A stretch of DNA of 61,744 nucleotides, from positions 1 through 61,744 of the forward strand of contig DASYKU010000070.1 of the NCBI GenBank assembly GCA_035995165.1, read 5' to 3'. The notes under the pieces are model-generated. The model ran no database searches. It was given only the letters and a program-made list of their open reading frames with translations, and was not told where the DNA came from. The position numbers were made by a program, and so were the translations under genes. Source of the DNA: Mycobacteriales bacterium. Its GTDB lineage: Bacteria; Actinomycetota; Actinomycetes; Mycobacteriales; CADCTP01. Below, one piece after another: positions 47,322 through 58,884 of this stretch (its first letter is position 1; each line of letters starts with the position of its first letter).

Positions 47322-47404
47322 GCGGGATTACTCCAGATCGGCTAGGGGCCGCATCTGGCGTCACGTCCGCCGTACGGCCTGGCGGGCGACTCGCCCGCAG
47401 AGTG

Positions 47405-47444
47405 AGGCGGTCCTGACCGCCTACGGATCAAGTGTACAGATCCG
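47405..47444. promoter_or_regulatory. Two inverted repeats in the helicase-alkD divergent region
   Basis: AGGCGGTC/GACCGCCT (47405-47412, 47415-47422) and CGGATC/GATCCG (47424-47429, 47439-47444) lie side by side upstream of both genes. The first has only two bases between the arms, which suits a protein site rather than a hairpin. Confidence 0.4.
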
Positions 47445-47474
47445 GCGACGGCGACTGCGGTCGGCACGGCCCGC

Positions 47475-47480
47475 TACGGT
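47475..47480 (+). promoter_or_regulatory. -10 box for alkD-like gene (leaderless)
   Basis: TACGGT is 6 nt before GTG 47487. Confidence 0.55.
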
Positions 47481-47486
47481 CCGGAC

Positions 47487-48179
47487 GTGACGGAGGACTC
47501 AGCCCGGGCGCTGGTGGAGGCGGTCCGGGCGGCGTTGCGGGCGGTGGCGGATCCGGCGGCGGCGGAGCCGATGCGGGCGTACATGAAGTCGGACATGCCG
47601 TTCCTGGGCGTGCCGATGCCGGCCCGGACCGCGGCGCTGCGGCCGGTGCTGACGGCGCACCCGATCACGGACCCGGCCGGCTGGCGGTCGACGGTGCTGG
47701 CGCTCTGGCGGGAGGCCACCCACCGCGAGGAGCGGTACGCGGCGCTCGCGATCGCCCGCCGGTACCCGCGGTACCTGCAGGCCGACGCGCCGGCCTCGCT
47801 CGCGCTGCTGGACGAGATCGTGGTCACCGGCGCCTGGTGGGACTTCGTCGACGACACCGCGATCCGGCTGGTCGGGCCGCTGCTTCTCCAGCACCCGGAC
47901 CCGGTGCGGCCGGCCCTGCGCACGTGGGCCCGGGACCCCGACCGGTGGCGGCGGCGGACCGCGGTGATCTGCCAGATCGGGGCCAAGGACCGGACCGACG
48001 TCGCGCTGCTGACCGAGGCGATCGAGGCCACTCTCGCCGACCCGGACTTCTTCCTGCGCAAGGGGATCGGCTGGGCGCTGCGACAGCACGCCCGGCTCGA
48101 CCCGGACTGGGTCCGGGCCTTCGCCGACACCCACGACCTCAGCCCGCTCTCCCGCCGCGAGGCGCTGAAACACCTCTAG
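47487..48179 (+). CDS. AlkD-like DNA alkylation repair protein (HEAT-repeat DNA glycosylase fold)
   Basis: The 230-residue all-helical protein contains the AlkD signatures MPFLGVPMPARTA, REATHREERYAAL, VTGAWWDFVDDTA and FFLRKGIGWALRQHA. The WWDFVD motif includes the catalytic aspartate and DNA-stacking tryptophans. AlkD excises positively charged alkyl bases without flipping. GTG 47487 is leaderless. No ada or alkA gene is nearby. Confidence 0.93.
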   Translation: MTEDSARALVEAVRAALRAVADPAAAEPMRAYMKSDMPFLGVPMPARTAALRPVLTAHPITDPAGWRSTVLALWREATHREERYAALAIARRYPRYLQADAPASLALLDEIVVTGAWWDFVDDTAIRLVGPLLLQHPDPVRPALRTWARDPDRWRRRTAVICQIGAKDRTDVALLTEAIEATLADPDFFLRKGIGWALRQHARLDPDWVRAFADTHDLSPLSRREALKHL

Positions 48180-48210
48180 CCCGCCGCCAGCCGCCCGACG
48201 CGGCCCCGCG

Positions 48211-48304
48211 GAGGCCCGACGCGGCGTACCGGGCGAGGCCCGATGCGGCGTACCGGGCGAGGCCGATGCGGTGTGCCGGGCGAGGCCGACGCGGCGTGCC
48301 GGGC
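48211..48304. repeat. Four-copy tandem repeat (23-24 bp) after pheT
   Basis: Units start at 48211, 48235, 48259 and 48282 and read GAGGCC(C)GA(C/T)GCGG, then (C/T)GT(A/G)CCGGGC. The two left units are 24 bp and the two right units 23 bp. The repeat fills the space between the convergent alkD-like and pheT stops. Confidence 0.75.
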
Positions 48305-48305
48305 G

Positions 48306-50774
48306 TCAGGTGCGGAGGACGGCTCCGGTGCGGCGGGTGGCCTCGGCGACGGCGGCGTCGCGGGCGGCGCCCGCCTCCTCCGCGGTCAGCGTCCGGTCCG
48401 GCGCCCGCAACCGCAGCGCGTATGCCAGCGAGCGCACGTCCGGCCCCAGCCGCTCGAGGTCGGCGTACACGTCGAACAGCCGCAGCGACTCCAGCAGCGA
48501 CCCGGCGCCGTCGGTCAGCGCCGCCGCGACCGACGCGGCCGGAACCGAGGCGGGAACGACGAGCGCGACGTCCAGCAGCGCCGGCGGGTAGCTCGACAGC
48601 GCCGGCGCCCGCACGATCCCGCCGGTGCCGAGCGCGTCCAGGTCCAGCTCCATCGCGCAGGTCCGCTCGGGCAGCTCCAGGGCCGCGACGACCCGCGGGT
48701 GCAGCTCCCCCGCGTACCCGACGACGGTCCCGTCGCGGAGCAGCGCCGCGCACCGGCCCGGGTGCCAGGGCGCCTGCCGGGCGGCCCGGACGGTCAGCGG
48801 CACCCGGGCCGCGCGGGCCACCACCCGGGCCGACTCGATCGCGTCCGGCCAGCCCGCGGGCCGGCCCGGACCCCACCAGCCCGGCCGGTCCAGCTCGCCG
48901 GCCAGCGCGACCCCGACGTGGGTGGGCTGGTCCGGGATGCCGGCGGCCAGCTCGGCCAGCTCGGCCGCGGTGGGCCGCCGGGACACGCCGACCTGGGGCA
49001 GCGGCGGCAGCGCGCCGCCGGGCAGGAAGACCAGACCCGTCTCGTACAGGGCGACGTCGCGCAGGCCGCGGCCGATGTTGCGGCGCAGCGTGCTCAGCAG
49101 CCCCGGCAGCAGCGTGGTCCGCAGCTCCGGCTCGGCCTCGGACAGCGGGTTGACCAGCCGCAGCGCCTGCCGGCGGGGGTCGTCGTCGGCCAGCCCGAGC
49201 TCGTCCCAGGCCGACGGCGCCACGAACGGGTACGTCAGCACCTCGACCAAGCCGGCCGCGGCCAGCGCCCGGCCGATCGAGCGCCGGCTGCGCTGCCGCT
49301 CCGTCAGCCCGGTGCCCGGCGGCGGGGTCGGCAGCGTGGACGGGATCGTGTCGTACCCCTCCAGCCGGACCACGTCCTCGACCAGGTCGGCCGGGTCGAG
49401 GAGGTCGTCCCGCCAGGACGGCGGGTCGACGGTGAGCAGCCCGCCGGGGGACGCCTCGACCGTGCAGCCGATCTGCGAGAGCCGGCGGACCACGGTCGCG
49501 GCCGGGATCGGCACGCCCGCGGTCCGCTCCGGCAGGTCCGCCGCCATCGTGACGGTCACCGGCGCCGGGCCGGGGCCGGAGACGGTCACGCCGCCGGCCG
49601 CGGTCGCCCCGCCGTACGTGGCCAGCAGCGTGCCGGCCCGGGCCAGCGCCGCCCCGGCCACCGCCGGGTCGACCCCGCGCTCGAACCGCTTGGACGCCTC
49701 GCTGGGCAGCTTGTGCCGGCGGATGCCGCGGGAGATCGTGGCCGGCTGCCAGTGCGCGGCCTCCAGCACCACGTCCGTCGTCGCCGGCCCGATCTCGGTG
49801 GCCGCGCCGCCCATGATCCCGGCCAGCGCGATCGGCCCGGACCCGTCGGTGACCAGCAGGTCGTCGGGATCCAGCGTCCGGCGGGTGCCGTCCAGGGTCT
49901 CCAGCATCTCGCCCGCCCGGGCCCGCCGGACCGTGATCGCCCCGGTGAGCCGGGACCGGTCGAAGGCGTGCATCGGCTGGCCGGTCTCCAGCATCACGTA
50001 GTTGGTGACGTCGACGGCCAGCGAGATCGAGCGGATGCCGGCCAGCGCCAGCCGCCGGGTGATCTCCAGCGGGGACGGCGCGGCCGGGTCCAGCCCGGTC
50101 ACGGTCCGGGCCGTGAACAGGTCGCAGCCGGCCGGGTCCTCGATCACGACCGGCCAGCCGCCCCCGGACGCCGGCGCGATCTCGACCGCGGCCGGGTCGC
50201 TGAACCCGACCTCGAACGCGAGCGAGAGGTCGCGGGCGATCCCCCGGACCGACATCTGGTAGCCGCGGTCCGGCGTCGTCTCCAGGTCCAGGACGACGTC
50301 GCGCAGCTCCAGCAGCTCGATCGCGTCGGTGCCGAGCGGGGCCGCGGGCGGCGGCAGCACCAGGATCCCGGCGTGGTCGTCGCCGAGGCCGAGCTCGCGG
50401 GCCGAGCAGATCATCCCGTCGGACACGTGCCCGTACGTCTTCCGCGCCGAGATCGCGAAGCCACCCGGCAGCACCGCGCCCGGCAGCGCCACCACCACGA
50501 GATCCGAAGGGGCGAAGTTGCGGGCCCCGCAGACGATGCCGCGGGGGCCGGAGCCGACGTCGACCTGGCACCAGCGGATGGTCTTGCCGTTGCCGGCGAC
50601 GAACTCCTCGAACTCCAGCACCCGGCCGACCACCACCGGTCCGGACAGGTCGGAGCCGACGAAGTCGACGGCGTTGACCTCGATCCCGAGCCGGACCAGG
50701 CCGGCGGTGATCTCCGAGACCGGGCGGTCGCCCAGGGCGACGTGCTCACGCAGCCAGGACAGCGGCAGCCGCAC
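48306..50774 (-). CDS. pheT: Phenylalanyl-tRNA synthetase beta chain
   Basis: The 822-residue subunit has the N-terminal tRNA-binding OB domain (about 40-150, with GVVCGARNFAPSDL written in part here), B3/B4 editing domain with KRFERGVDPA (about 370-380), B5 domain and C-terminal anticodon-binding fold (LRLRAPDRTLTAEEA). It forms the alpha2-beta2 enzyme with PheS, whose gene ends 3 bp upstream. GTG 50774 is the start. Length and domain order are standard. Confidence 0.97.
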   Translation of the reverse strand: MRLPLSWLREHVALGDRPVSEITAGLVRLGIEVNAVDFVGSDLSGPVVVGRVLEFEEFVAGNGKTIRWCQVDVGSGPRGIVCGARNFAPSDLVVVALPGAVLPGGFAISARKTYGHVSDGMICSARELGLGDDHAGILVLPPPAAPLGTDAIELLELRDVVLDLETTPDRGYQMSVRGIARDLSLAFEVGFSDPAAVEIAPASGGGWPVVIEDPAGCDLFTARTVTGLDPAAPSPLEITRRLALAGIRSISLAVDVTNYVMLETGQPMHAFDRSRLTGAITVRRARAGEMLETLDGTRRTLDPDDLLVTDGSGPIALAGIMGGAATEIGPATTDVVLEAAHWQPATISRGIRRHKLPSEASKRFERGVDPAVAGAALARAGTLLATYGGATAAGGVTVSGPGPAPVTVTMAADLPERTAGVPIPAATVVRRLSQIGCTVEASPGGLLTVDPPSWRDDLLDPADLVEDVVRLEGYDTIPSTLPTPPPGTGLTERQRSRRSIGRALAAAGLVEVLTYPFVAPSAWDELGLADDDPRRQALRLVNPLSEAEPELRTTLLPGLLSTLRRNIGRGLRDVALYETGLVFLPGGALPPLPQVGVSRRPTAAELAELAAGIPDQPTHVGVALAGELDRPGWWGPGRPAGWPDAIESARVVARAARVPLTVRAARQAPWHPGRCAALLRDGTVVGYAGELHPRVVAALELPERTCAMELDLDALGTGGIVRAPALSSYPPALLDVALVVPASVPAASVAAALTDGAGSLLESLRLFDVYADLERLGPDVRSLAYALRLRAPDRTLTAEEAGAARDAAVAEATRRTGAVLRT

Positions 50775-50777
50775 GGC

Positions 50778-52957
<2,180 letters not shown>

Positions 52958-52984
52958 GGCTTCCCCCCTTCGGCCCTTGTGGAT

Positions 52985-53812
52985 CTAGGGAATGGTACGC
53001 ATCCCTGATCCGCCGCCGGGAACCCGCTGGGCCCGCGCGGAGGCGAACAGACACACGGCTGCGGCGGCGGCCAGGTTCAGGCTCTCGGCCCGGGGCGAGA
53101 TCGGGATCCGGACCCGGGCGTCGGCGCGGGCGCCGAGCGCGGCCGGCAGCCCCCAGGCCTCGTTGCCGAACAGCCAGGCCGTCGGGCCGGCGAGCTCGGG
53201 CAGGTCGTCCAGGTCCCGCTCCCCCGCGCCGTCGGCGGCCAGCACGGTCAGGCCCGCGGCCCGGGCGGCGGCCAGCGTCCGGTCCAGGTCCGCGCCGCGG
53301 ACGACCGGCAGGTGGAACAGCGACCCGGCGCTGGCCCGCACGGTCTTGCCGTTGTACGCATCGACGCTGTCGCCGGCCAGCACGACCGCGTCGGCCCCGG
53401 CGGCGTCGGCGCTGCGCAGGACGGTGCCGGCGTTGCCGGGGTCGCGGATGTCGGCCAGCAGCACGACCAGCCTCGGCGTGCCGGCGAGTGCGGCGTCCGG
53501 CGGTACGTCCAGGACCGGGCAGAGCGCGACGATCCCTTGCGGGCTGCTGGTCTCCGAGAGCGCGGCGGCGGCGCGGTCGGTGACCGCGGAGATCTCGACG
53601 CCGCGGGTCCGGGCCGTGTCGAGCAGCTCGGGGTGCCGGGCCGCGGCGGCGGCGGTGACGAACAGCTCGCGCGGCCGGTCCGGGTGGGCCAGGGCCTCCC
53701 GGACCGCCTGCGGTCCCTCGGCCAGGAACAGCCCGGCCGCGTCCCGCCCCGCGCGGCGCGTCAGCTTCCGCGCCGCCACGACCCGCGGCGTCCGCTCCGT
53801 GAACTCCGTCAT
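52985..53812 (-). CDS. SpoU/TrmH-family RNA methyltransferase
   Basis: The 275-residue SPOUT enzyme has the substrate-binding N-terminal part (FLAEGPQAVREAL) and the knot motifs DPGNAGTVLRSADAAGADAV, LFGNEAWGLP and IPISPRAESLNLAAAAAVCLF. It methylates ribose 2'-OH of rRNA or tRNA. It lies in the infC-rpmI-rplT-pheST cluster, the usual place for a 23S rRNA methyltransferase gene. ATG 53812. Confidence 0.93.
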   Translation of the reverse strand: MTEFTERTPRVVAARKLTRRAGRDAAGLFLAEGPQAVREALAHPDRPRELFVTAAAAARHPELLDTARTRGVEISAVTDRAAAALSETSSPQGIVALCPVLDVPPDAALAGTPRLVVLLADIRDPGNAGTVLRSADAAGADAVVLAGDSVDAYNGKTVRASAGSLFHLPVVRGADLDRTLAAARAAGLTVLAADGAGERDLDDLPELAGPTAWLFGNEAWGLPAALGARADARVRIPISPRAESLNLAAAAAVCLFASARAQRVPGGGSGMRTIP

Positions 53813-53975
53813 CCGGGGCGCCCGCCGGCGAGGTCCACCCGGCCGTCCCGCCAGGCGCCCCGGCCGGGAACGCCGGCGCGCGGGCCCGGGGCGGGGAACA
53901 CCGCCCGGGGTCCGGGAACGGCGACGCCGCGCCGGCCCGGGAGGGGCGGCGCGGCGTCGGGAGCCGGGTTCACGC

Positions 53976-54350
53976 TCAGGCGGCGGACTCGCCCGCCGGC
54001 AGCGCGGCCTGCGCGGTCCGGACGAGCGTGGTGAACGCGGCCGGGTCCGTCACGGCCAGGTCGGCCAGGACCTTGCGGTCGACCTCCACGCCGGCGGCCT
54101 TGAGCCCCTGCACGAACCGGTTGTACGTCATCCCGTTCGCGCGGGCGGCCGCGTTGATCCGGGTGATCCACAGCTGGCGGAAGTCACCCTTGCGCGCCCG
54201 CCGGTCGCGGAACGCGTAGTTGCCGGAGTGGAGCAGCTGCTCCTTCGCCTTGCGGTACAGCCGGGAGCGCTGGCCGCGGTAGCCGCTGGCGGCCTCCAGC
54301 GTCGTCCGGCGCTTCTTCTGGGCGTTGACCGCCCGCTTCACGCGTGCCAC
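53976..54350 (-). CDS. rplT: 50S ribosomal protein L20
   Basis: The 124-residue protein begins [20 protein letters not shown] and contains [16 protein letters not shown] and [21 protein letters not shown], the standard L20 sequence. It binds 23S rRNA early in assembly and, in many bacteria, represses its own operon. The GTG start is 61 bp after rpmI. A GC hairpin-rich stretch lies between its stop and spoU (53813-53975). Confidence 0.98.
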   Translation of the reverse strand: MARVKRAVNAQKKRRTTLEAASGYRGQRSRLYRKAKEQLLHSGNYAFRDRRARKGDFRQLWITRINAAARANGMTYNRFVQGLKAAGVEVDRKVLADLAVTDPAAFTTLVRTAQAALPAGESAA

Positions 54351-54411
54351 TGGTAGTCCTCGTCGTCAGGCGCCGCGCCGGGGTCCGGGGCGGCGGTGTT
54401 GGTCAGGGCGG

Positions 54412-54606
54412 TCAGCGACCGAGCAGCCGGCGTACGCGCTTGACGTCCGCCGGCGCGATGTCGGTCGTGCCGGCCAGCCGCCGGGTGCGGGTGCTCGACT
54501 TGTGCTCGAGCTGGTGACGGCGGTTGGTGCTCTGGCGCCGCAGCTTGCCGCTGCCGGTCACCCGGACACGCTTGGCAGTGCCGCTGTGCGTCTTGTTCTT
54601 CGGCAT
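54412..54606 (-). CDS. rpmI: 50S ribosomal protein L35
   Basis: The 64-residue protein [24 protein letters not shown]... ends [12 protein letters not shown], the standard actinobacterial L35. ATG 54606 has GAGGAGAA 6 nt upstream. It lies between infC and rplT. Confidence 0.98.
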   Translation of the reverse strand: MPKNKTHSGTAKRVRVTGSGKLRRQSTNRRHQLEHKSSTRTRRLAGTTDIAPADVKRVRRLLGR

Positions 54607-54666
54607 GGTGAAACGTTCTCCTCGCAAGGACGCGCGAGCGCGTCAGGTGTCGGCTGACCGGGTGGG

Positions 54667-55275
54667 TCAGCCGGCGGTCTCAGGCTGGGGTGCTGCCGCC
54701 GCCTCGGCCGGGACCTCGGACGACGAGTCGGCCGACGGCTCGCGGGAAGCGCGGACGATCTTCGCGTTCTTGTGCGGGGCCACGACCATCACCATGTTGC
54801 GGCCGTCCTGCTTCGGCGACGACTCCACGAAGCCCAGCTCCTGGATGTCGTCGGCCAGCCGCTGCAGCAGCCGGAAGCCGAGCTCCGGCCGGGACTGCTC
54901 GCGTCCGCGGAACATGATGGTGACCTTGACCTTGTCGCCCTGACGCAAGAACCGCTCGACGTGACCCTTCTTGGTCGCGTAGTCGTGCGGGTCGATCTTC
55001 GGCCGGAGCTTCATCTCCTTGATGACGGTGAGGGCCTGGTTGCGCCGGGCCTCACGCGCCTTCTGTGCGCTCTCGTACTTGAACTTGCCGTAGTCCATGA
55101 GCTTGCAGACCGGCGGCCTGGCCATCGGAGCGACCTCGACCAGGTCGAGCTCGGACTCCTGCGCCAGTCGGAGCGCACCCTCGATGCGCACGATGCCGAC
55201 CTGCTCGCCCTCAGGACCGACGAGCCGCACTTCGGGGACGCGGATCCGGTCGTTGATGCGGGGCTCAGTACTGAT
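54667..55275 (-). CDS. infC: Translation initiation factor IF-3, ATC start codon
   Basis: The 202-residue factor has the N-domain ([20 protein letters not shown]) and C-domain ([20 protein letters not shown], then [11 protein letters not shown]). It prevents premature subunit joining and discriminates start codons. The protein must begin at ATC 55275: GAGGAGG lies 4 nt upstream, [12 protein letters not shown] is the conserved N-terminus, and the next in-frame GTG (55230) would remove it. A non-AUG start lets IF-3 repress its own synthesis, as for the AUU start of E. coli infC. A disordered Glu/Ala/Pro tail follows the C-domain. Confidence 0.96.
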   Translation of the reverse strand: MSTEPRINDRIRVPEVRLVGPEGEQVGIVRIEGALRLAQESELDLVEVAPMARPPVCKLMDYGKFKYESAQKAREARRNQALTVIKEMKLRPKIDPHDYATKKGHVERFLRQGDKVKVTIMFRGREQSRPELGFRLLQRLADDIQELGFVESSPKQDGRNMVMVVAPHKNAKIVRASREPSADSSSEVPAEAAAAPQPETAG

Positions 55276-55490
55276 GGGGCCTCCTCGGTGAGCGGTCAGG
55301 GACGGCGCTCACGGGGGCACGATTCCGACCGGTCGGGAGGCGCGCCGGCTAAGGCGACGCCTCCACCACCGTGGCGGGTGATCACCTCGGTGGGACCGGA
55401 CCCGACTACCTTGCGGCAATTCGGGTGGGAGCGTGCGCTCCGCTTGCACACCCCAGCACAGGGCAGGGGCTGGTCGTCCCTTTCAGGTTA
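55276..55490 (-). promoter_or_regulatory. infC operon promoter and structured leader
   Basis: TAACCT (55485-55490, minus strand) lies in the last codons of the PH-domain gene and would start a leader of about 200 nt. The leader can form stems such as GGAGCG-CAC-CGCTCC-like (55420 region) and GGAGGCG...CGCCTCC (about 55335-55370). Such leaders carry L20-dependent or IF3-related control in other bacteria; which applies here is unknown. Confidence 0.5.
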
Positions 55491-55998
55491 CCCCATGTGA
55501 ACGCTCGTTGCCGCCCCGGCCTTCCCCGGCCGCGTGCCGGGCCTGCAGATCGCGCAGCCCGCGGACGGCGGCGACGGACCGCGGCCCGTCCGAGGCCTGG
55601 ACGGCGAGCACCGCCAGCCGGTCGTCGTCGGCCAGCTCCAGCATCGCCCAGGGCGAGCCGTCCGGGAAGGAGACCATCCGGACCACCTCCCAGGGCACGT
55701 CCTTGGTGCTCAGGATGTTGCGGACGTGCAGGCCGGACAGGTCGGCGACCACGGTCGGCCGGGCGATGAGCAGCACGCCGGCGGCCAGCAGCAGGCCGAG
55801 CACGACCATCGCGGCCTGGTCGCCCGGGCCGAACACGACGCCCTCGCTGCTGGTGTGCCCGAGCAGCGCGGCGATCAGGCTGAACAGCACGACCACCACG
55901 ATCGCGATGCCGACCGCGACCCGGCGCAGCCGGACCGGCCGGGCGGTGACGACGTCGGACCGGGTGGTCGCCTGCGGGGACTCGCTCACGCCGTCCAT
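55483..55998 (-). CDS. PH-domain-containing membrane protein (bPH_6 type)
   Basis: The 171-residue protein has two transmembrane helices (about 26-48 and 60-80) and a C-terminal bacterial PH-like domain with VADLSGLHVRNILSTKDVPWE and VRMVSFPDGSPW. This is a common actinobacterial arrangement upstream of infC. Function unknown. ATG 55998 has GGGGCGAAG upstream. Confidence 0.85.
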   Translation of the reverse strand: MDGVSESPQATTRSDVVTARPVRLRRVAVGIAIVVVVLFSLIAALLGHTSSEGVVFGPGDQAAMVVLGLLLAAGVLLIARPTVVADLSGLHVRNILSTKDVPWEVVRMVSFPDGSPWAMLELADDDRLAVLAVQASDGPRSVAAVRGLRDLQARHAAGEGRGGNERSHGVT

Positions 55999-56032
55999 CT
56001 TCGCCCCGCCCGGCCACGAGGGCGATGCCGGG

Positions 56033-56683
56033 TCAGTCGACGTGCAGTCCGGACTCCATGCCGAAGACGACGAGCTGGGCCCGGTCCCGGGCGCCCAGCT
56101 TCAGCATCGCCCGGCTCACGTGGGTCCGTACGGTCGCGGGGCTGATCACCAGCGCCTCCGCGATCTCCTCGTTGGACCGCCCGGTCGTCACCCAGGCGAC
56201 CATCTCCCGCTCCCGGTCAGTCAGCTCGCCGAGCTTCGGGTGCGGCGCGACCCGGCGCCCGGCCGCGAACTCCGAGATCACCCGGCGGGTCACGCTCGGC
56301 GACAGCAGCGAGCCGCCATCGGCCACGATCCGGACCGCGCGCAGCAGCTCGACCGGGTCGGCGTCCTTGAGCACGAAACCGCTGGCGCCGCCGGCCAGCG
56401 CCTCGAAGACGTACTCGTCGAGCTCGAAGGTGGTGAGCACGACGACCCTGACCGCCGCCAGCCGCGGGTCCGCGGTGATCTCGCGCAGCGCCGCCAGCCC
56501 GTCCAGGACCGGCATCCGGACGTCCATCAGCACGACGTCGGGGACGGTACGGCGGATCGCGGCCAGCCCGGCCCGCCCGTCCTCGGCCTCGGCCACCAGC
56601 TCGGTGTCGTCCTCGGTCTCGAACAGCGCCCGCAGCCCCATCCGGACCAGGGCCTGGTCGTCGACGACGACGACCCGGATCAT
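56033..56683 (-). CDS. NarL/LuxR-family response regulator
   Basis: The 216-residue regulator has a receiver domain with phosphoacceptor D54 (VVLMDVRMP), acidic D8-D9, K106 in VLKDADP, and a C-terminal LuxR HTH (ELTDREREMVAWVTTGRSNEE, then ISPATVRTHVSRAMLKLG). The partner kinase is encoded 31 bp upstream. The likely target is the divergent ABC exporter operon at 57970-59765. Confidence 0.95.
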   Translation of the reverse strand: MIRVVVVDDQALVRMGLRALFETEDDTELVAEAEDGRAGLAAIRRTVPDVVLMDVRMPVLDGLAALREITADPRLAAVRVVVLTTFELDEYVFEALAGGASGFVLKDADPVELLRAVRIVADGGSLLSPSVTRRVISEFAAGRRVAPHPKLGELTDREREMVAWVTTGRSNEEIAEALVISPATVRTHVSRAMLKLGARDRAQLVVFGMESGLHVD

Positions 56684-56714
56684 GCCGGCCACCCTGCGCG
56701 GAACACGGCGCCCA

Positions 56715-57836
56715 TCATGCCGGCAGCTCCGCGCGGACCAGGAAGCCGCCGCCGTCGCGGGGCCCGGCGTCGAGCCGGCCGCCGACCGACTCGGCCCGCC
56801 GCCGCATCCCGGCGATGCCGCTGCCGCCCTCGCCGCCACCCGGACCGGTCCCCCGGTCGGCCACCTCGACGTGCAGGGCGCCGTCGAGCGCCACCCGGAC
56901 CGACGCCTCGTCGGTGCCGGCGTGCCGCAGCACGTTGGTCAGCGACTCCTGCACGATCCGGTACGCCGCCGCGCCCACGTCCGGCGGCACCGGCGCGGTG
57001 CCCTCGGACGGCGGCAGCGTCACCGACAGCCGCAGCCCGCCGTCGCGCATCCGGTCCAGCAGCACCGGCAGGTCGGCCAGGCCGGGCGCGGGCCGCCGGG
57101 CCGCGCTCCCGGCCGGGGTCCGCATCCGCTCCAGGTCGGCCCGCAGCCCGTCCAGTGCCTCCCGGCTCGTCGTCACCACCGTGGCCAGCAGCTCGCGGGC
57201 CCGGGCGGGGTCGCGGTCCAGCACGTGCGCGGCCACGCCGGCCTGCATCGCGATGACGGCCAGGCTGTGCCCGATCCCGTCGTGTACGTCCTGGGCCATC
57301 GCCAGCCGCTCCTCGCTCACCGCGCGGCGGGCGATCTCGGTCCGGGCCGCGGCCTCGGAGCGCTGCCGCGCCCCCAGCGCGAACCCGGTGCCGGCCCCGG
57401 CGGTCAGCGCCGCGGACAGGCCCGCGGTGAAGAAGACCAGCTCCGACCAGCCGCCGTCGGCCAGCAGCCCGGCGGCGGCCGTGCCGATCACGACCACGAG
57501 GAAGCCGGCCAGCCACGGCAGCGCCCGCCGCAGCGGCATCGCCGCGGTCAGGCACCAGGCCCAGACCGGGCCGGCCAGCAGGATCGGCCCGTACGGCTGG
57601 TCCAGCAGCAGGTAGGCGCCGGTCGCGACCGCGGCGATCGACAGACCCGCCAGCGGGGCCCGGCGGCGGAGCAGCAGGGTGAGCGCGGCCAGCCCGGCCA
57701 GCGCGTACGCGTAGCCGTGCGGGACGGTGGCCTGGTTCTCCGCCGCGCCGTGGGTGCCGCCCAGGCTGACGACGAGCAGCGGCACCGCCGGCACGAGGAT
57801 CCGCCAGCGGCGCCGGCCGTCCCGGGCGCGCTCCAC
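56715..57836 (-). CDS. NarL-type sensor histidine kinase (HisKA_3)
   Basis: The 373-residue kinase has about five to six transmembrane helices (12-150), a coiled segment, HisKA_3 with H185 (AQDVHDGIGHSLAVIAMQA), and HATPase_c with NVLRHAGTDEA and DRGTGPGGG. No extracytoplasmic sensor domain is visible, so it probably senses a membrane-associated signal. GTG 57836 is 7 nt after TATCGT (57844-57849), so leaderless. It is divergent from the ABC operon. Confidence 0.95.
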   Translation of the reverse strand: MERARDGRRRWRILVPAVPLLVVSLGGTHGAAENQATVPHGYAYALAGLAALTLLLRRRAPLAGLSIAAVATGAYLLLDQPYGPILLAGPVWAWCLTAAMPLRRALPWLAGFLVVVIGTAAAGLLADGGWSELVFFTAGLSAALTAGAGTGFALGARQRSEAAARTEIARRAVSEERLAMAQDVHDGIGHSLAVIAMQAGVAAHVLDRDPARARELLATVVTTSREALDGLRADLERMRTPAGSAARRPAPGLADLPVLLDRMRDGGLRLSVTLPPSEGTAPVPPDVGAAAYRIVQESLTNVLRHAGTDEASVRVALDGALHVEVADRGTGPGGGEGGSGIAGMRRRAESVGGRLDAGPRDGGGFLVRAELPA

Positions 57837-57969
57837 GCCGCCGACGATAAGGCCGGCCGGGGCCGTGGGGCGTCCGCGCCGGGCCGCAAAGCCGGTACGC
57901 AGATCTGCGTACCGCGGGGCCGGTCCGGGGCTGACGACCGGTGAGGCCGCAGCCCGAACGATCGACGGC

Positions 57970-58884
57970 ATGGATGCGACGATCGTGAGCACGCGGCGGC
58001 TCACCAAGACCTTCGGCCCGCGCACGGCGGTCGACGCCGTGGACCTGACCGTCCGCCGCGGCGAGGTGTACGGCTTCCTCGGCCCGAACGGCGCCGGCAA
58101 GACGACCACCCTGCGGATGCTGCTCGGCCTGATCCGGCCGACGTCCGGGACCGCGACCGTGCACGGGCTCACCCCCGGGGACCCGGCCGCGGTGGCGCGG
58201 ACCGGCGCGCTGGTCGAGGGGCCGGGCTTCTACCCGTACCTGTCCGGGCGGGAGAACCTGCGGGTGCTGGCCCGCTACCAGGGGCTGGCCGACCGCGAGG
58301 TCGACCGGGTGCTGGAGCGGGTCGACCTGACCGACCGCGGCGGCGACAAGTTCAAGGCGTACTCGCTGGGGATGAAACAGCGGCTCGGCGTGGCCGCGGC
58401 GCTGCTCGGCGACCCGGACCTGCTGGTGCTGGACGAGCCGACCAACGGGCTCGACCCGGCCGGGATGGCCGACATGCGCGCGCTGGTCGTGGACGTCGCC
58501 GCCGGCGGGCAGACCGTGCTGCTGTCCAGCCACCTGCTGGCCGAGGTCCAGGAGATCTGCGACCGGGTCGGGATCATCGCCGGCGGCAGACTGCTGGTGG
58601 AGTCGACCGTGGCCGAGCTGCGCGGCGCGACCGGCATCCGGCTGGTGGCCCGGCCGCTGGACCGGGCGCTGGCGGTGGCGATGCGGGTGGCCGGCGACGA
58701 CAACGTCGAGGTCGTCGACGGCGAGCTGCGGCTGGCTGTGCCGGCCGGCACGGCGCCGGAGCTGGCCCGCGCGCTGGTCGCCGCGGACGTCGACATCACC
58801 GCCCTGCACAGCGTCGAGCGCTCGCTCGAAGAGGTCTTCTTCGACCTGACCCGTACGGCTACTCCCGAGGAGGTCGCGGCATGA
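57970..58884 (+). CDS. ABC transporter ATP-binding protein (bacitracin/drug-export type)
   Basis: The 304-residue ATPase has Walker A GPNGAGKTT (about 40-48), the signature YSLGMKQRLG, Walker B LLVLDEPTNGLDP and a switch histidine in SSHLLAE. The C-terminal region of about 75 residues matches DrrA/BcrA-like proteins. Together with the permease gene, overlapping at ATGA, it forms an exporter. The adjacent two-component system points to induction by the exported compound, often an antimicrobial. Confidence 0.95.
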   Translation: MDATIVSTRRLTKTFGPRTAVDAVDLTVRRGEVYGFLGPNGAGKTTTLRMLLGLIRPTSGTATVHGLTPGDPAAVARTGALVEGPGFYPYLSGRENLRVLARYQGLADREVDRVLERVDLTDRGGDKFKAYSLGMKQRLGVAAALLGDPDLLVLDEPTNGLDPAGMADMRALVVDVAAGGQTVLLSSHLLAEVQEICDRVGIIAGGRLLVESTVAELRGATGIRLVARPLDRALAVAMRVAGDDNVEVVDGELRLAVPAGTAPELARALVAADVDITALHSVERSLEEVFFDLTRTATPEEVAA

